64,000 nt of DNA from Devosia sp. (GTDB lineage Bacteria; Pseudomonadota; Alphaproteobacteria; Rhizobiales; Devosiaceae), in contig NZ_JACZKG010000063.1 of NCBI RefSeq assembly GCF_014860165.1, positions 1-64,000 of the forward strand, given 5' to 3'. The position numbers and the translations under genes were made by a program. The notes beneath the pieces were generated by a model. That model was given only the letters and a program-made list of their open reading frames with translations. It was not told where the DNA came from and did no database searches. Positions 1 through 9,558 of the stretch are shown here, one piece after another (the stretch's first letter is position 1; the number at the start of each line of letters is the position of its first letter).

Positions 1-47
1 CCCCGGCCCTCCCCTCAAGGGGGACGGGGCGCAGGCGTGGCAGGCTT

Positions 48-2525
48 CTATTCCGCGACGCCGGCCATGGCGCTGTCGCGCGGCAGGTTGACGATGATGC
101 GGCTGCCGCGCGGCTCGCGCTTCTCGGCCGAGATGGTGCCGCCATGCAGGTTCACGAAGGTCTTGACGATGGCGAGGCCCAGCCCCGCCCCACGCTGGCG
201 GCCGCTCGGCGTATCGATGCGGGTCTGTATGGCGGCCCGCATTTCGTCGGTGACGCCCGGGCCCTCGTCTTCGATGATGAACAGCATGCGGTTGGCGCGA
301 TGGCTGACCGAGAGCCGGATTTCGCCGCCGGGCGGCGAAAAGCGGGCGGCGTTGGAGAGCAGGTTATAGAGCACCTGCACGATGCGCGTGCCATCGGCGA
401 TGAAGGGCGGCATGCCGTCCTCGATATCGACCACCAGGTTGATCGGCTTTTCGCCCGAAACCTCGGGGAAGGTCGCCGACAGCCCGGCCCGCGCCTTGTC
501 CACCAGCGTCGAGACATCGAGCAGCTCGGGCCGCAGTTCGGCAATGCCGGCATCGACCGAAGCGAGGTCGAGAATGTTGTCGATCAGCACGCCCAGCGTC
601 ACCGAGCTGGCGCGGATATAGTCGATATAGGCGCGCTGCCGCTCGTTGAGGCTGCCGCCCTCTGATCCGGCCAGGAGGTCAGCAAAGCCGATGATATTGG
701 TCAGCGGCGAGCGCAGTTCATAGGAGACATTCTCGACGAACGCGTCCTTGAGCAGGTCGGCGGCCACCAGCGCGTCGTTGCGCTCCTTGAGCACCTTGGA
801 ATAGCTGGCGCTTTCGGTGACATCGAGGAAGGTCATCATGGTCTGCCCGTCGGGCAGGCGGGTGATGGTATAGTCGAGCAGCCGCCCGTCCGAACGGTTG
901 AGCCGCCCGGTCTGGTCCGAGCGCGTCGGATTGAGGTCGATGATGCCGCGTTTCAGATCGCGCCAGATGCTGGCGCCATCCTCGGGAATGGCGCGGCCGC
1001 TGGCCTCGGCGATCTGGTCGATATGGGGGTTTTGCCCCAGTTCGTTCATCGGCAGCTTCCACAGCGCCGACAGCCGCGGATTGGAAAGGGTCAGCCGGCC
1101 ATTGGTGCCGAACACCGCCACCGCTTCGCTCAGCGCATTGATGGTTTCGCGCTGCACGTTGGAGAAGGCCTTGTTGGTACTCTCCAGCTTCAGCCGCTCG
1201 GTAATGTCCTCATAGACATAGATCACCCCGCCCGCCGCGCCGGCCGGCGCCGAGATCACCTTGATGGTGCGGCCATCGGGCAGGTGCCAGGGCTCGTTCT
1301 CGTGCGGCGTCTTGCGGGTATAGGATTGCAGGTGCTGGCTGCGCCAGGTCTGGTAGTCGACCTGGTTGGGCAGCATGCCATCGGTCCGCAGCTTGTCGAG
1401 GATGGCCCGCTCGTCGAGCCCGGGCACGAGGAAGGTGCGGCTGAGGTTCCACAGCTTGGCAAAGGCGGCGTTGAACTGCACCAGCTCGCGCCGGGCATTG
1501 AAAATGGCAATGGGCGTGGTGAGCGCGCCGATAATGCCCCCGATATGGGCCAGGCCCGTCACCACCGGCTGGTTCGATTCATCCTCGGCCGGGCGCAGAT
1601 AGCCGGCACGCCCGCCGGTTATGGGAAATTCCACCAGCTCGAACGCCCCCTGGCCGGGCCAGCCCACCGTCATGGTGCCGGGGCCGTCGCTCTTGGCGCA
1701 ATCGAGCAGGTGCTGCTTGAGCTGGGCAGTATCGAGCAGTTCGGGCGGCGCGGCCTCGGTGCCCGATTTGCCCAGGGCCTTGGCCAGTTGCAGATAGGCC
1801 TGGTTGGCGAAGATGAGGCGCTGGTCGCTGTTGCGGGCAAAGGCTGGATTGGGCAGCGCCGACAGGATGGCGCGCACACTGGCCAGATCTCCCGTGGCCG
1901 CCGCGGCCACCAGTGTCGGCTCGGACTGGGCCTGCAGGAATGCCGGCCGCAGGCGCATCGCGGCGCCGCCGCCCAGGACCCAGCCATTGGCCCGGATCAG
2001 CCTTCCATCGAGCGCATTGAGGCTGACGGCAAAGGCATGGCCATTGACGCGCAGGTCCTCGAGCAGTCGGGCCAACTTGTCGGCATCGCCATGCGACAGC
2101 CAGCTGGGGAAATTGAGCACACTTTCGGGTTGCCGACCGGGCGGCAGCACCGAGGCGGCCTGGCCGAGCAGGCGCGGCGCGCCGATATTGTTCGGCGCGC
2201 CGGAATTGTTCTCGGTCCACAGCACCGTGACTTCGCGCGTGCCTGACAGCAGTGCTTCATATTCATCCACCAGGGCGCGCAGGCCCGCGATCTGGTGGGC
2301 GGCACGCTGTCGCGCCGCCTTGCCGTCCTTGAGCATGGTGCGGACCACGGCCATGGCCAGCAGGGCAAAGGCCCCGGCGCCCACGGTGATGGCAAGAGGT
2401 GCGGCGCCGACAAAGCTGGCCGCATTGATGCCCTGGGCGAGGGCCGGGACCGCCGTCATCAGGGTAAGGGGGGCTGCCGCAAGTAGTGCGAATCCCCGAT
2501 GCTTCCGGAAACGATCCGGCGCCAT
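48..2525 (-). CDS. divL: DivL-like PAS sensor kinase homologue with Tyr in the H-box
   Basis: An 825-residue membrane protein. A hydrophobic N-terminal segment (about residues 12-62, signal or two membrane spans) is followed by a long region with PAS-like segments, a DHp domain and an HATPase domain. The H-box reads NVSYELRSPL, so the usual phospho-accepting histidine is Tyr602. N-box (LLSNAARFSP), G1 (EDEGPGV) and G2 (GAGLGLAIV) motifs look intact. Tyrosine in the H-box is the hallmark of Caulobacter DivL, which modulates CckA and hence CtrA rather than acting as an ordinary kinase. The role here is inferred from that feature plus the domain layout. It stands alone on the minus strand and its 5' side faces a 275-bp gap (2526-2800) with no gene. 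Confidence 0.8.
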   Translation of the reverse strand: MAPDRFRKHRGFALLAAAPLTLMTAVPALAQGINAASFVGAAPLAITVGAGAFALLAMAVVRTMLKDGKAARQRAAHQIAGLRALVDEYEALLSGTREVTVLWTENNSGAPNNIGAPRLLGQAASVLPPGRQPESVLNFPSWLSHGDADKLARLLEDLRVNGHAFAVSLNALDGRLIRANGWVLGGGAAMRLRPAFLQAQSEPTLVAAAATGDLASVRAILSALPNPAFARNSDQRLIFANQAYLQLAKALGKSGTEAAPPELLDTAQLKQHLLDCAKSDGPGTMTVGWPGQGAFELVEFPITGGRAGYLRPAEDESNQPVVTGLAHIGGIIGALTTPIAIFNARRELVQFNAAFAKLWNLSRTFLVPGLDERAILDKLRTDGMLPNQVDYQTWRSQHLQSYTRKTPHENEPWHLPDGRTIKVISAPAGAAGGVIYVYEDITERLKLESTNKAFSNVQRETINALSEAVAVFGTNGRLTLSNPRLSALWKLPMNELGQNPHIDQIAEASGRAIPEDGASIWRDLKRGIIDLNPTRSDQTGRLNRSDGRLLDYTITRLPDGQTMMTFLDVTESASYSKVLKERNDALVAADLLKDAFVENVSYELRSPLTNIIGFADLLAGSEGGSLNERQRAYIDYIRASSVTLGVLIDNILDLASVDAGIAELRPELLDVSTLVDKARAGLSATFPEVSGEKPINLVVDIEDGMPPFIADGTRIVQVLYNLLSNAARFSPPGGEIRLSVSHRANRMLFIIEDEGPGVTDEMRAAIQTRIDTPSGRQRGAGLGLAIVKTFVNLHGGTISAEKREPRGSRIIVNLPRDSAMAGVAE

Positions 2526-2800
2526 GCGCTGCCCTCTAGGTCAAAATTATCGTTGCCAGCCCGGCCACAAGGCAGCCGGTACGCTTCAACTCAAGCAAAG
2601 TGGCCAAACGCGGAGTCCCAAGGGAATCCGGCCATCTTCGAACCGGTTGCGTGTCCCCCAGCAACCGAATCACCATGACCATACCGGCCCGGGGAATCAC
2701 CTAAAAGAGTCTTAATGGCTGTGCATTATGGGCAAAGCAGCGATATCGGGGATTGACCGAGAACGAAGCAGCAACCTTGCTGGCGCTGCCTGATCCACCC

Positions 2801-3835
2801 CTAGGACAGAACCACCCGCCGTCCCTCGCGCGCCGAGACCATCATCGCCTCGATCAGCCGGTGGACATGCAGAGCCGTGTGGCCATTGCTGAGCGGTTGC
2901 CGGTCATGGCGCACCGCATCGGCGAATTCGGCGATCTGGGCCGCATGCCAGTCGAACGGAAACGCCATCGGATCGGCGCCGCCGCCGCCCTGGCTGGCCT
3001 CGCCCTCGGTGATGGTTTCGCCCGCCATGGTGCGGATGGTAACATTACCGGCGGTCAGCGTCGCGCTGGCCTGGGCGAAATTGAGCATCAGGCTTTCCGG
3101 CCCGCCGGGAAAGCTCGCCGTGGTAGCCATCACGGCGCCCACTGCGCCATTGGCGAATTCCAGCCCGGCCGAGACGAAATCCTCGGTTTCCATCTGGTGA
3201 AGGCGCGTGGTCTTGGCCATGGCGGTCACGGCCCCGACCTCGCCGCAGAGGCTGAGCATCAGGTCCAGCGAATGGATGGCCTGGGTGATGAGCACGCCGC
3301 CGCCATCCTGCGCCAGGGTGCCGCGTCCGGGCTGGTCGTAATAGCCGACCTGCGGGCGCCACCACGGCACCACCAGATGCACCGCCTCGAGGCGTCCGTA
3401 GCGATTGTCGGCCACTGCCTGGGCCAGGTAACGCGAGGCGCGGCGGAAGCGGTGCTGGAAGATGATGCCGAGCTTGACCTGGGCAGAGTCGCAGGTGTCG
3501 ACGATCCGCTCGGCGGCCGCGAGCGTGCGCTCGACCGGCTTTTCCATCAGCACATGCTTGCCCGCCCTGGCCGCGGCTGCGACGAGTTCTTCGCGTGCGT
3601 TGGGGGTAGTCAGGATGAGGATGGCCTCGACACCGGGGTCGGCGAGGAGAGCCTCGTAGCTGTCGGCGGTGGGAAAGCCATAGGTCTGGCAGAAGTTCTC
3701 GAGTTCGGCGCGATTGCGGCGATAGACGCCGCGCACATCGATGCTCTCAGCGAGCGACTGCAGCGCCAGCGCATGCGGCTTGGCACCCATGCCGGCTCCC
3801 ACCACTCCTAGTCCGAACCGCTTGCCTGTGCCCAT
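2801..3835 (-). CDS. Gfo/Idh/MocA family NAD(P)-dependent oxidoreductase
   Basis: 344 residues, the usual length for this family. The N-terminal Rossmann fold shows GVVGAGMG at about residues 10-17, and the EKPV motif that carries the active-site lysine is near residue 98. A C-terminal alpha/beta substrate domain follows. Such enzymes oxidise or reduce sugars, inositols or related polyols with NAD(P). Substrate cannot be read from sequence and no sugar-catabolic neighbours are present. The start is supported by GGAGAT placed 4 bases before the ATG. It is probably monocistronic: the divL-like gene begins 275 bp downstream and the GGDEF-EAL gene ends 80 bp upstream. Confidence 0.85.
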   Translation of the reverse strand: MGTGKRFGLGVVGAGMGAKPHALALQSLAESIDVRGVYRRNRAELENFCQTYGFPTADSYEALLADPGVEAILILTTPNAREELVAAAARAGKHVLMEKPVERTLAAAERIVDTCDSAQVKLGIIFQHRFRRASRYLAQAVADNRYGRLEAVHLVVPWWRPQVGYYDQPGRGTLAQDGGGVLITQAIHSLDLMLSLCGEVGAVTAMAKTTRLHQMETEDFVSAGLEFANGAVGAVMATTASFPGGPESLMLNFAQASATLTAGNVTIRTMAGETITEGEASQGGGGADPMAFPFDWHAAQIAEFADAVRHDRQPLSNGHTALHVHRLIEAMMVSAREGRRVVLS

Positions 3836-3915
3836 GTCGATCTCCCATACAAGATGGGCGGATCAATGCCTCACGGGAAAGGCTTTGAGAAGGGGAGATC
3901 GAGGGCGCGAACGGA

Positions 3916-6576
3916 TTACGACGCCTGGCGCCAGGCCTGCGCCTTGAGGAAGGCCTCGAAATCGGCCGCGGCGAGCGGGCGCGAAAAGGCATAGCCCTGC
4001 AGGATATCGCAGCCCAGATCACGCAGGATCGCGGCATGCTCCATGGTCTCGACGCCCTCGGCGACCACCTCGATGCCCATCGACTTGCCGATATCCACGA
4101 TCGAAGCGAGCAGGCGGCGCTGGCCTTGATCCACCACGATGGGGCTCACCAGCTGCCGGTCGATCTTGAGGCGGGTGGGCCGCAGCTTCTGCAGCGACAC
4201 GATCGAGGCATAGCCAGTGCCGAAATCGTCGATTTCGACGTCGATGCCCAGCTCCTTGATCTGGTCGATGTTCCAGCCGACGACGGCGTCGCCTTCATCC
4301 AGATAGATCGACTCCACCAGCTCGAACGACAGCCGGCCCGGCTCGATACTGAGTTGCTTGAGCCCATCGATGAGATCTTCGTCATTGAGGCGGCGCAGCG
4401 ATACATTGACCGAGACCCGTGGCACGCCAAGCCCGATGGCGTCCCAGCGGGCGAGGGCGGCGAGCGATTGTTCGAGGATAAGTCGGTCGACAGTAGCGAC
4501 GACGTTGAGCTCCTCGGCAATGGGCATGAAGGCGTCGGGCGCCTTGATCCCCTCGGTCGGGTGCTGCCAGCGGGCCAGCGCCTCCACCCCGACCACGTCG
4601 AGCGTATGCGCATCGAACTGCGGCTGGAACCAGGCGACGAACTCGTTGCGCTCGAGCCCGTTGAGGATTTCGTCGGCCACCCGCTTGGTCTTGACCACCT
4701 CGGCCTGCAGGGCCTCGGAGAAGAACTCGTAGCGGTTGCGGCCGCGACCCTTGGCCCGGTAGAGCGCGATATCGGCATTGATCAAGAGGCGCTTGGCGTC
4801 GAGCGGCGCCGTCCGTTCGGCGGCAATGCCTATGCTGACGCCGAAGCGGCATTCATGCCCTTCATAGGTCACCGGCAGGCGCATCTGCTCGACGATGCGT
4901 TCCGCCAGCTCGCCCAGATAGATGTCGCCTGCACTGGCCTTGGTCAGCACCACGAACTCGTCGCCGCCGATGCGGGCGACGAAATCGTCGTTGCTGCAAT
5001 TATCGCGCAACACGGCGCTGGCATGGACCAGCATGGCGTCGCCCGCGGCATGGCCCATGGTGTCGTTGATCTGCTTGAAGCGATCGAGATCGATATGCAG
5101 CAGCGCCATGCTGCCGCTGTCGCCAAAGCCGGTGGCGGCGTGACGCCGGAGCATTTCGTCCAGGTAGCGGCGGTTCGGCAGCCCGGTCAGGCTGTCATGC
5201 AGGGCATTATGCTCGATCCGAACGCGGGCCAGTTCCAGCTCGTGGTTACGCGCCTCCGTCAGTTGCGTCGCACGTCGCAAATCCTCGTTCAGCACCACGT
5301 CGGCGGTGATGTCCCAGTTGACGCCCACCACGCGGTCGGGGATGCCGGGCTCGCGGTAGAGCGCGGCGACCGAGCGGACATGACGCAGGGTGCCATCGCC
5401 CAACAGTACGCGATAGGTCGATTCATAGCGGCCAGTGCGAATCATGCGACGGAAATTGTCTTCGGCGCTGGCCTGGCCGTCCGGATGCACCGCCCGCCTC
5501 CAGTGCTCGTGGCTGCGCGGGCCGCCATCGGCCGGCAGGCCATAGACTTCGTTGGTCCTGTCGTCCCAGGTCTCTTGGCCGGTCGCCAAATCCATCTCCC
5601 ACACACCGACCTTGGAAACATCGAGCGCCAGGCCAAGCCGCCGCGACAGCGACTCCAGCGCGCTCTCACGCGTCTTGAGTTCCCGGTAATGCTGCTGCCG
5701 CTCGCCGAGCAGGCGTCCGGTGATGCCGATGGGCAGCAGGATCAGGGCACCGGCCAACACCATCAGGGCGCGCATCAGCCAACTGCCGCCATGGGCCGTC
5801 GACCAGCCGCCCTTGGGTATGGCCGCGATTTCCCAGTAACCGGACGGCAGCACGACCTGTGCGGTGACCGGATTGTCATTGCTGAGATCTGGCCCGAAGA
5901 AGCGCGTGCCTTCGTCGGCGACACCGTCCCGGCCGGCAATGGAGATTTCGATGCCCAGATTGTTATCGGTCAGCCCGCTATCGGCGTAGAGCCGATCGAC
6001 ATCGACCACCGCCGAAACCACGCCCCAGAAGGCGCGACCGGCCGGCGTGTCGGCATGAACAGGGAAGCGGCCCACGAAGCCTCGCCCGCCCTGCACCAGG
6101 TCGACCGGTCCCGCCAGCACCAGCTTGTTGGTATCGCGGGCCCGCAGCACCGCCTCGCGCTGGGCTTCGTTCTTGCGATAGTCGAGCCCGATGGCCCTTT
6201 CGTTACCCGCCAGCGGATAGGTCATGGCGACGACCAGGTCGGGTGCCGCCGCGACCGAGCGCAACTGGCTCTTTTCCTCGAACAGAATGGAGACCAGCGC
6301 CGCAAAACGCCCCTGCGTCATGTTCGGCTCGGTGGAGATGACCGATACCAGGCCGCGCACCAATTGGATATTGCCGTTGATGTTGCCTTCCAGCTTGGCC
6401 CGGACCAGCGACATCTCGGCCATGACCGAGGCGCGCGCGCGCTCCTCGTTGAGCACGCTGTTCTGGCGGTCGAGATAGACGCCACCGGCAAACAGCAGGA
6501 CAAGCGCCACCAGGCCCGGCACCAGAGTGGGTCCAAGCCAGCTCAGGCGGTGTTCCTGCATATCGGTTGCGTTCAT
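3916..6576 (-). CDS. CHASE-PAS-GGDEF-EAL cyclic-di-GMP turnover protein
   Basis: About 886 residues. An N-terminal membrane helix (near residues 13-35) is followed by a CHASE-type extracytoplasmic sensor region, a second membrane helix near residues 265-290, a PAS/PAC domain, then GGDEF and EAL domains. The diguanylate cyclase signature is intact (IGGDEF). The EAL phosphodiesterase signature (VEALARW, with later DDFGTGYAS, KIDRQL and EGVE) also looks complete, so both activities are possible. I chose the ATG at 6576; an in-frame TTG at 6582 lies just upstream. Neither has a strong ribosome site. It probably senses a small periplasmic ligand and sets the c-di-GMP level; the ligand is unknown. 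Confidence 0.9.
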   Translation of the reverse strand: MNATDMQEHRLSWLGPTLVPGLVALVLLFAGGVYLDRQNSVLNEERARASVMAEMSLVRAKLEGNINGNIQLVRGLVSVISTEPNMTQGRFAALVSILFEEKSQLRSVAAAPDLVVAMTYPLAGNERAIGLDYRKNEAQREAVLRARDTNKLVLAGPVDLVQGGRGFVGRFPVHADTPAGRAFWGVVSAVVDVDRLYADSGLTDNNLGIEISIAGRDGVADEGTRFFGPDLSNDNPVTAQVVLPSGYWEIAAIPKGGWSTAHGGSWLMRALMVLAGALILLPIGITGRLLGERQQHYRELKTRESALESLSRRLGLALDVSKVGVWEMDLATGQETWDDRTNEVYGLPADGGPRSHEHWRRAVHPDGQASAEDNFRRMIRTGRYESTYRVLLGDGTLRHVRSVAALYREPGIPDRVVGVNWDITADVVLNEDLRRATQLTEARNHELELARVRIEHNALHDSLTGLPNRRYLDEMLRRHAATGFGDSGSMALLHIDLDRFKQINDTMGHAAGDAMLVHASAVLRDNCSNDDFVARIGGDEFVVLTKASAGDIYLGELAERIVEQMRLPVTYEGHECRFGVSIGIAAERTAPLDAKRLLINADIALYRAKGRGRNRYEFFSEALQAEVVKTKRVADEILNGLERNEFVAWFQPQFDAHTLDVVGVEALARWQHPTEGIKAPDAFMPIAEELNVVATVDRLILEQSLAALARWDAIGLGVPRVSVNVSLRRLNDEDLIDGLKQLSIEPGRLSFELVESIYLDEGDAVVGWNIDQIKELGIDVEIDDFGTGYASIVSLQKLRPTRLKIDRQLVSPIVVDQGQRRLLASIVDIGKSMGIEVVAEGVETMEHAAILRDLGCDILQGYAFSRPLAAADFEAFLKAQAWRQAS

Positions 6577-6688
6577 ATCCAATGTGTTTGTCCGCCGCGG
6601 CCGTGGCTAGCCAGGCAGACAATCTGCGCCCCTTGGGTTTATGTGCGCTTACGGCAATCCGGAACCGGGGGGCGTGGTTAGCGCGGGA

Positions 6689-7453
6689 CTAACGCGCCTC
6701 GATCAGTTCAACGCCTGCCGTCCGGCACTGCGCGCGGAACCGCTCGGATGGGCAATGATCGGTGACGAAGGTTGTGATCTGGTCGATGCGGGCAATGCGC
6801 ACCGGGGCCGAGCGGGTGAACTTGCTCTGGTCGGCCACCAGAATGACGTGGCGGGCATTGGCGATGATGGCCTGCGCCACCTTCACCTCGCGATAGTCGT
6901 AATCGAGCAGGGTTCCCTCATCGTCCAGCGCCGAGGCGCCGATAATGGCGTAGTCCACCTTGAACTGGCTGAAGAAGTCGGCGGCCGCCTCCCCGACAAT
7001 GCCGCCGTCGGAAGGGCGCACCACGCCGCCGGCAATCACCACTTCGAAGCGCGGATAGACCCGCATGCGATTGGCGACGTTGATATTGTTGGTGATGATG
7101 AGGAGCCCGGAATGGTCCAGCAGTGCCTGGCTGACCGCCTCGGTCGTGGTCCCGATATTGATGAACAGCGACGCATCATTGGCAATGAGCTTCGCCGTGG
7201 CACGGCCAATGGCCTCCTTGCCCTCGGCACCAATCCGCCGTCTTGCCTCATATTCGAGGTTTTCGATACCCGAGGGCAGGGTGGCGCCGCCATGCACCCG
7301 CGTCAGCAGGCGCTGGTCGCAGAGCAGGTTGAGATCCTTGCGGATGGTCTGCACCGACACACCGAAACGGGCCGCCAGGGCATCGACGCTGACGCGGTTC
7401 TCGGCGCGCGCCAGCTCAACAATTGCCTGGTGCCGATCGGTGGTGTCGCTCAT
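6689..7453 (-). CDS. DeoR/GlpR family transcriptional regulator
   Basis: 254 residues from the ATG at 7453 (MSDTTDRH). The reading frame stays open further upstream, but that extension overlaps the carbonic anhydrase gene and has no family-like sequence. The N-terminal winged HTH (VDALAARFGVSVQTIRKDL) is followed by a DeoRC sensor domain containing the typical INIGTT and the later DQSKF segments. Members usually repress sugar or sugar-phosphate genes and respond to phosphorylated sugars. It lies 28 bp downstream of the gamma-carbonic anhydrase on the same strand, so co-transcription is likely. No sugar operon is adjacent, so its target is unknown. Confidence 0.88.
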   Translation of the reverse strand: MSDTTDRHQAIVELARAENRVSVDALAARFGVSVQTIRKDLNLLCDQRLLTRVHGGATLPSGIENLEYEARRRIGAEGKEAIGRATAKLIANDASLFINIGTTTEAVSQALLDHSGLLIITNNINVANRMRVYPRFEVVIAGGVVRPSDGGIVGEAAADFFSQFKVDYAIIGASALDDEGTLLDYDYREVKVAQAIIANARHVILVADQSKFTRSAPVRIARIDQITTFVTDHCPSERFRAQCRTAGVELIEAR

Positions 7454-7481
7454 GGATGGACCGGGCCTTTTCCTGTCTGTC

Positions 7482-8036
7482 TCACGCCGGATCGAAATCG
7501 CCGGGCCGCGCGGTGACGTCCACCAGCCCGGCCGCAAAGCGCCTTGCATTCCTCACATAGCGCTCGGCCGAGGCGGCAAGGCCCCGGACGCCCTCTTCGT
7601 CGATCTGGCGGATGACCTTGCCGGGTGCACCGACCACCATGGAATTATCAGGGATTTCCTTGCCCTCGGTGATCAGCGCATTGGCGCCGATAAGGCAGTT
7701 CTTCCCGATACGGGCGCCGTTGAGCACGGTAGCGCCCATGCCGATCAACGTATTGTCGCCGATGGTGCAGCCATGGACGATGGCGGAGTGGCCGATGGTG
7801 CAGTTGTCGCCGATCACGAGCGGATAGCCAGTATCGGTGTGGAGCACGCAATTTTCCTGCACATTGGTGCGGGCGCCGATGGTGATGGTCTCGATATCGC
7901 CACGGGCGACCACGCCGAACCAGATACCGGCTTCCGGCCCAACCACGACATCGCCCACCAGCACAGCCGATGGGGCGATCCAGCCGATATCGGGATCGAT
8001 CTGCGGGGCAGTGCCGTCGAGGGCATAGATGGGCAT
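7482..8036 (-). CDS. Gamma-carbonic anhydrase family hexapeptide protein
   Basis: 184 residues built of hexapeptide repeats that form a left-handed beta-helix. Three histidines at family positions are visible: CVLHTD near residue 68, and the two in IGHSAIVHG. These would bind the active-site metal in the trimeric gamma-class. Many bacterial members (YrdA/PaaY-like) have weak or unknown carbonic anhydrase activity, so the reaction CO2 + H2O to bicarbonate is a family inference. It starts 10 bp downstream of the selO stop codon and is followed by the DeoR-type regulator. Confidence 0.88.
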   Translation of the reverse strand: MPIYALDGTAPQIDPDIGWIAPSAVLVGDVVVGPEAGIWFGVVARGDIETITIGARTNVQENCVLHTDTGYPLVIGDNCTIGHSAIVHGCTIGDNTLIGMGATVLNGARIGKNCLIGANALITEGKEIPDNSMVVGAPGKVIRQIDEEGVRGLAASAERYVRNARRFAAGLVDVTARPGDFDPA

Positions 8037-8046
8037 GGCGGTCTCC

Positions 8047-9456
8047 TCAGGGCTCTATGCGATAGGCATCGCGCATCTCGGCGATTTCCGAAAGGGTACT
8101 TTGGAACAAGCCCCAGTCGTCGCTCTCGGCGATGGGCGCCCAGATGGCCTCCATCTCCTCGATCAGCATGGTGCGGGGCTGTTGGCGGCCGAAATAGCGG
8201 TGATCGAGATTGACGTCATCGGCCGCCTGATAGCCTTCGAGCGCATCGGCAATCGGTCGGAAGCTCTCGCTGGCATAGAATTGGGCCGAAGGGCTGCGCG
8301 CGGCGCGCTCGGCACTGAGCCGACCGCCGCGCCAGTCGAAGAAAAACTGCTCATAGGGTGCCTTGCTGGCCGACAGGAAACCGAACAGCGCGGTGACAAA
8401 GGCGCCATCGCGCTCGATATCGCCGGGCCGGAGACCAAGGCGGCGCAGGATCTGCCGGGGCAGTTCGGCGCGGAAGCTGGGCCAGACCGTGTTGAGAACA
8501 GGCTCGAGCGCCTCGATGCTGGACAGCGGCAGAAGACTTTCGGCAAGGCGGGTCAGGTTCCAGGCCAGGGTGTCGGGTTGGCGGCCGAAGCTGTAGAGGC
8601 CGGTCTCGTCGAAATAGGCGGCGGTGAAATCCGGGTCGTAGACGGGCAGGAACCGCCAGGGGCCATAGTCGAAGCTCTCGCCGGTGATGTTGATATTGTC
8701 CGTGTTCAGCACGCCATGGACAAAGCCGGCCGCGATCCATTGCGCGCCCAGTCTTGCGACATTGGCGACCACGGCCCCGAGGAAGGCGGCAGGCTTGTCC
8801 GCGGCTGCGGCGAGGTCGGGATAGTAATTGGCAATGGCGTAATCGAGCAGTTGGGCCAAGCTCTCGCTGTCTTCGAGATAGGCCAGCCGCTGGAAGGTGC
8901 CGATGCGGATATGGCTGTGGCTGAGCCGCACGAGCACCGAGGAGCGCGTGGGCGATGGCTCGTCGCCGCGATAGAGCGCTTCGCCGGTTTCGATGAGCGA
9001 AAAGCTCTTGGACGTGTAGACGCCCAGCGATTCCAGCATCTCGGTGGCCAGCACTTCGCGCACGCCGCCCTTGAGCGTCAGCCGGCCGTCGCCGCCGCGC
9101 GACCACGGCGTCTTGCCCGAACCCTTGGTGCCGAAATCCATCAGCCGCCCATCGGCGAGATCATGGCCCTGGGCGAAGAGGAAGCCGCGGCCATCGCCGA
9201 GATCAGGGTTGTAGCTGCGGAACTGATGCCCGTGATAGCGCAGGGCCAGGGGCTGCGGCAGCGAACCGGGCAGGGGCTCGAAGCGGCCGAAGTGGCTCAG
9301 CCACTGCGCGTCGGTAAGGTCGGCCAGCCCCATGCGCTGCGCCCAGCGCTGGTCGCGGTGGCGCAGGATGGTCTGCGGAAAATCGGCGGGCGCGACGCGA
9401 TCGAAGAAGACGTCGCCCAGCGACTCGTGGTTGCGTGCGGGCTTGAAGCTGGTCAT
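8047..9456 (-). CDS. selO: Protein adenylyltransferase SelO (YdiU family)
   Basis: 469 residues starting MTSFKPARN; an in-frame ATG at 9474 would add six residues. The open frame continues to 10212, but that part is antisense to the HAD gene and is not SelO-like. Family hallmarks include FAQGHDLADGRLMDFGTKGSGKTPW, here split as FAQGHDLADGR and FGTKGSGKTPW, the glycine-rich nucleotide site, and HGVLNTDNINITG, which carries the catalytic Asp/Asn pair. SelO is a pseudokinase-fold enzyme that transfers AMP to Ser, Thr or Tyr on proteins during redox stress. It is the first gene of a short minus-strand group with the gamma-carbonic anhydrase and the DeoR regulator. Confidence 0.9.
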   Translation of the reverse strand: MTSFKPARNHESLGDVFFDRVAPADFPQTILRHRDQRWAQRMGLADLTDAQWLSHFGRFEPLPGSLPQPLALRYHGHQFRSYNPDLGDGRGFLFAQGHDLADGRLMDFGTKGSGKTPWSRGGDGRLTLKGGVREVLATEMLESLGVYTSKSFSLIETGEALYRGDEPSPTRSSVLVRLSHSHIRIGTFQRLAYLEDSESLAQLLDYAIANYYPDLAAAADKPAAFLGAVVANVARLGAQWIAAGFVHGVLNTDNINITGESFDYGPWRFLPVYDPDFTAAYFDETGLYSFGRQPDTLAWNLTRLAESLLPLSSIEALEPVLNTVWPSFRAELPRQILRRLGLRPGDIERDGAFVTALFGFLSASKAPYEQFFFDWRGGRLSAERAARSPSAQFYASESFRPIADALEGYQAADDVNLDHRYFGRQQPRTMLIEEMEAIWAPIAESDDWGLFQSTLSEIAEMRDAYRIEP

Positions 9457-9558
9457 GTCGGGCAACGCTAGCATAGCGCGTGGGGTTCGCCAGTGCGCAA
9501 CCCAGCCTTTCGCGCTGCCGTCTGGCGCAGGCGGGAAAATCGCCCTATATCGACCCGG

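Noticed and set aside
1023-2246. Long plus-strand frame opposite the DivL-like gene
   Set aside because: It is the antisense shadow of a GC-rich gene, shows no family motifs and has no ribosome site.
4036-6681. 881-codon plus-strand frame
   Set aside because: It is fully antisense to the GGDEF-EAL gene, whose motifs are unmistakable; the long frame results from high GC at third positions.
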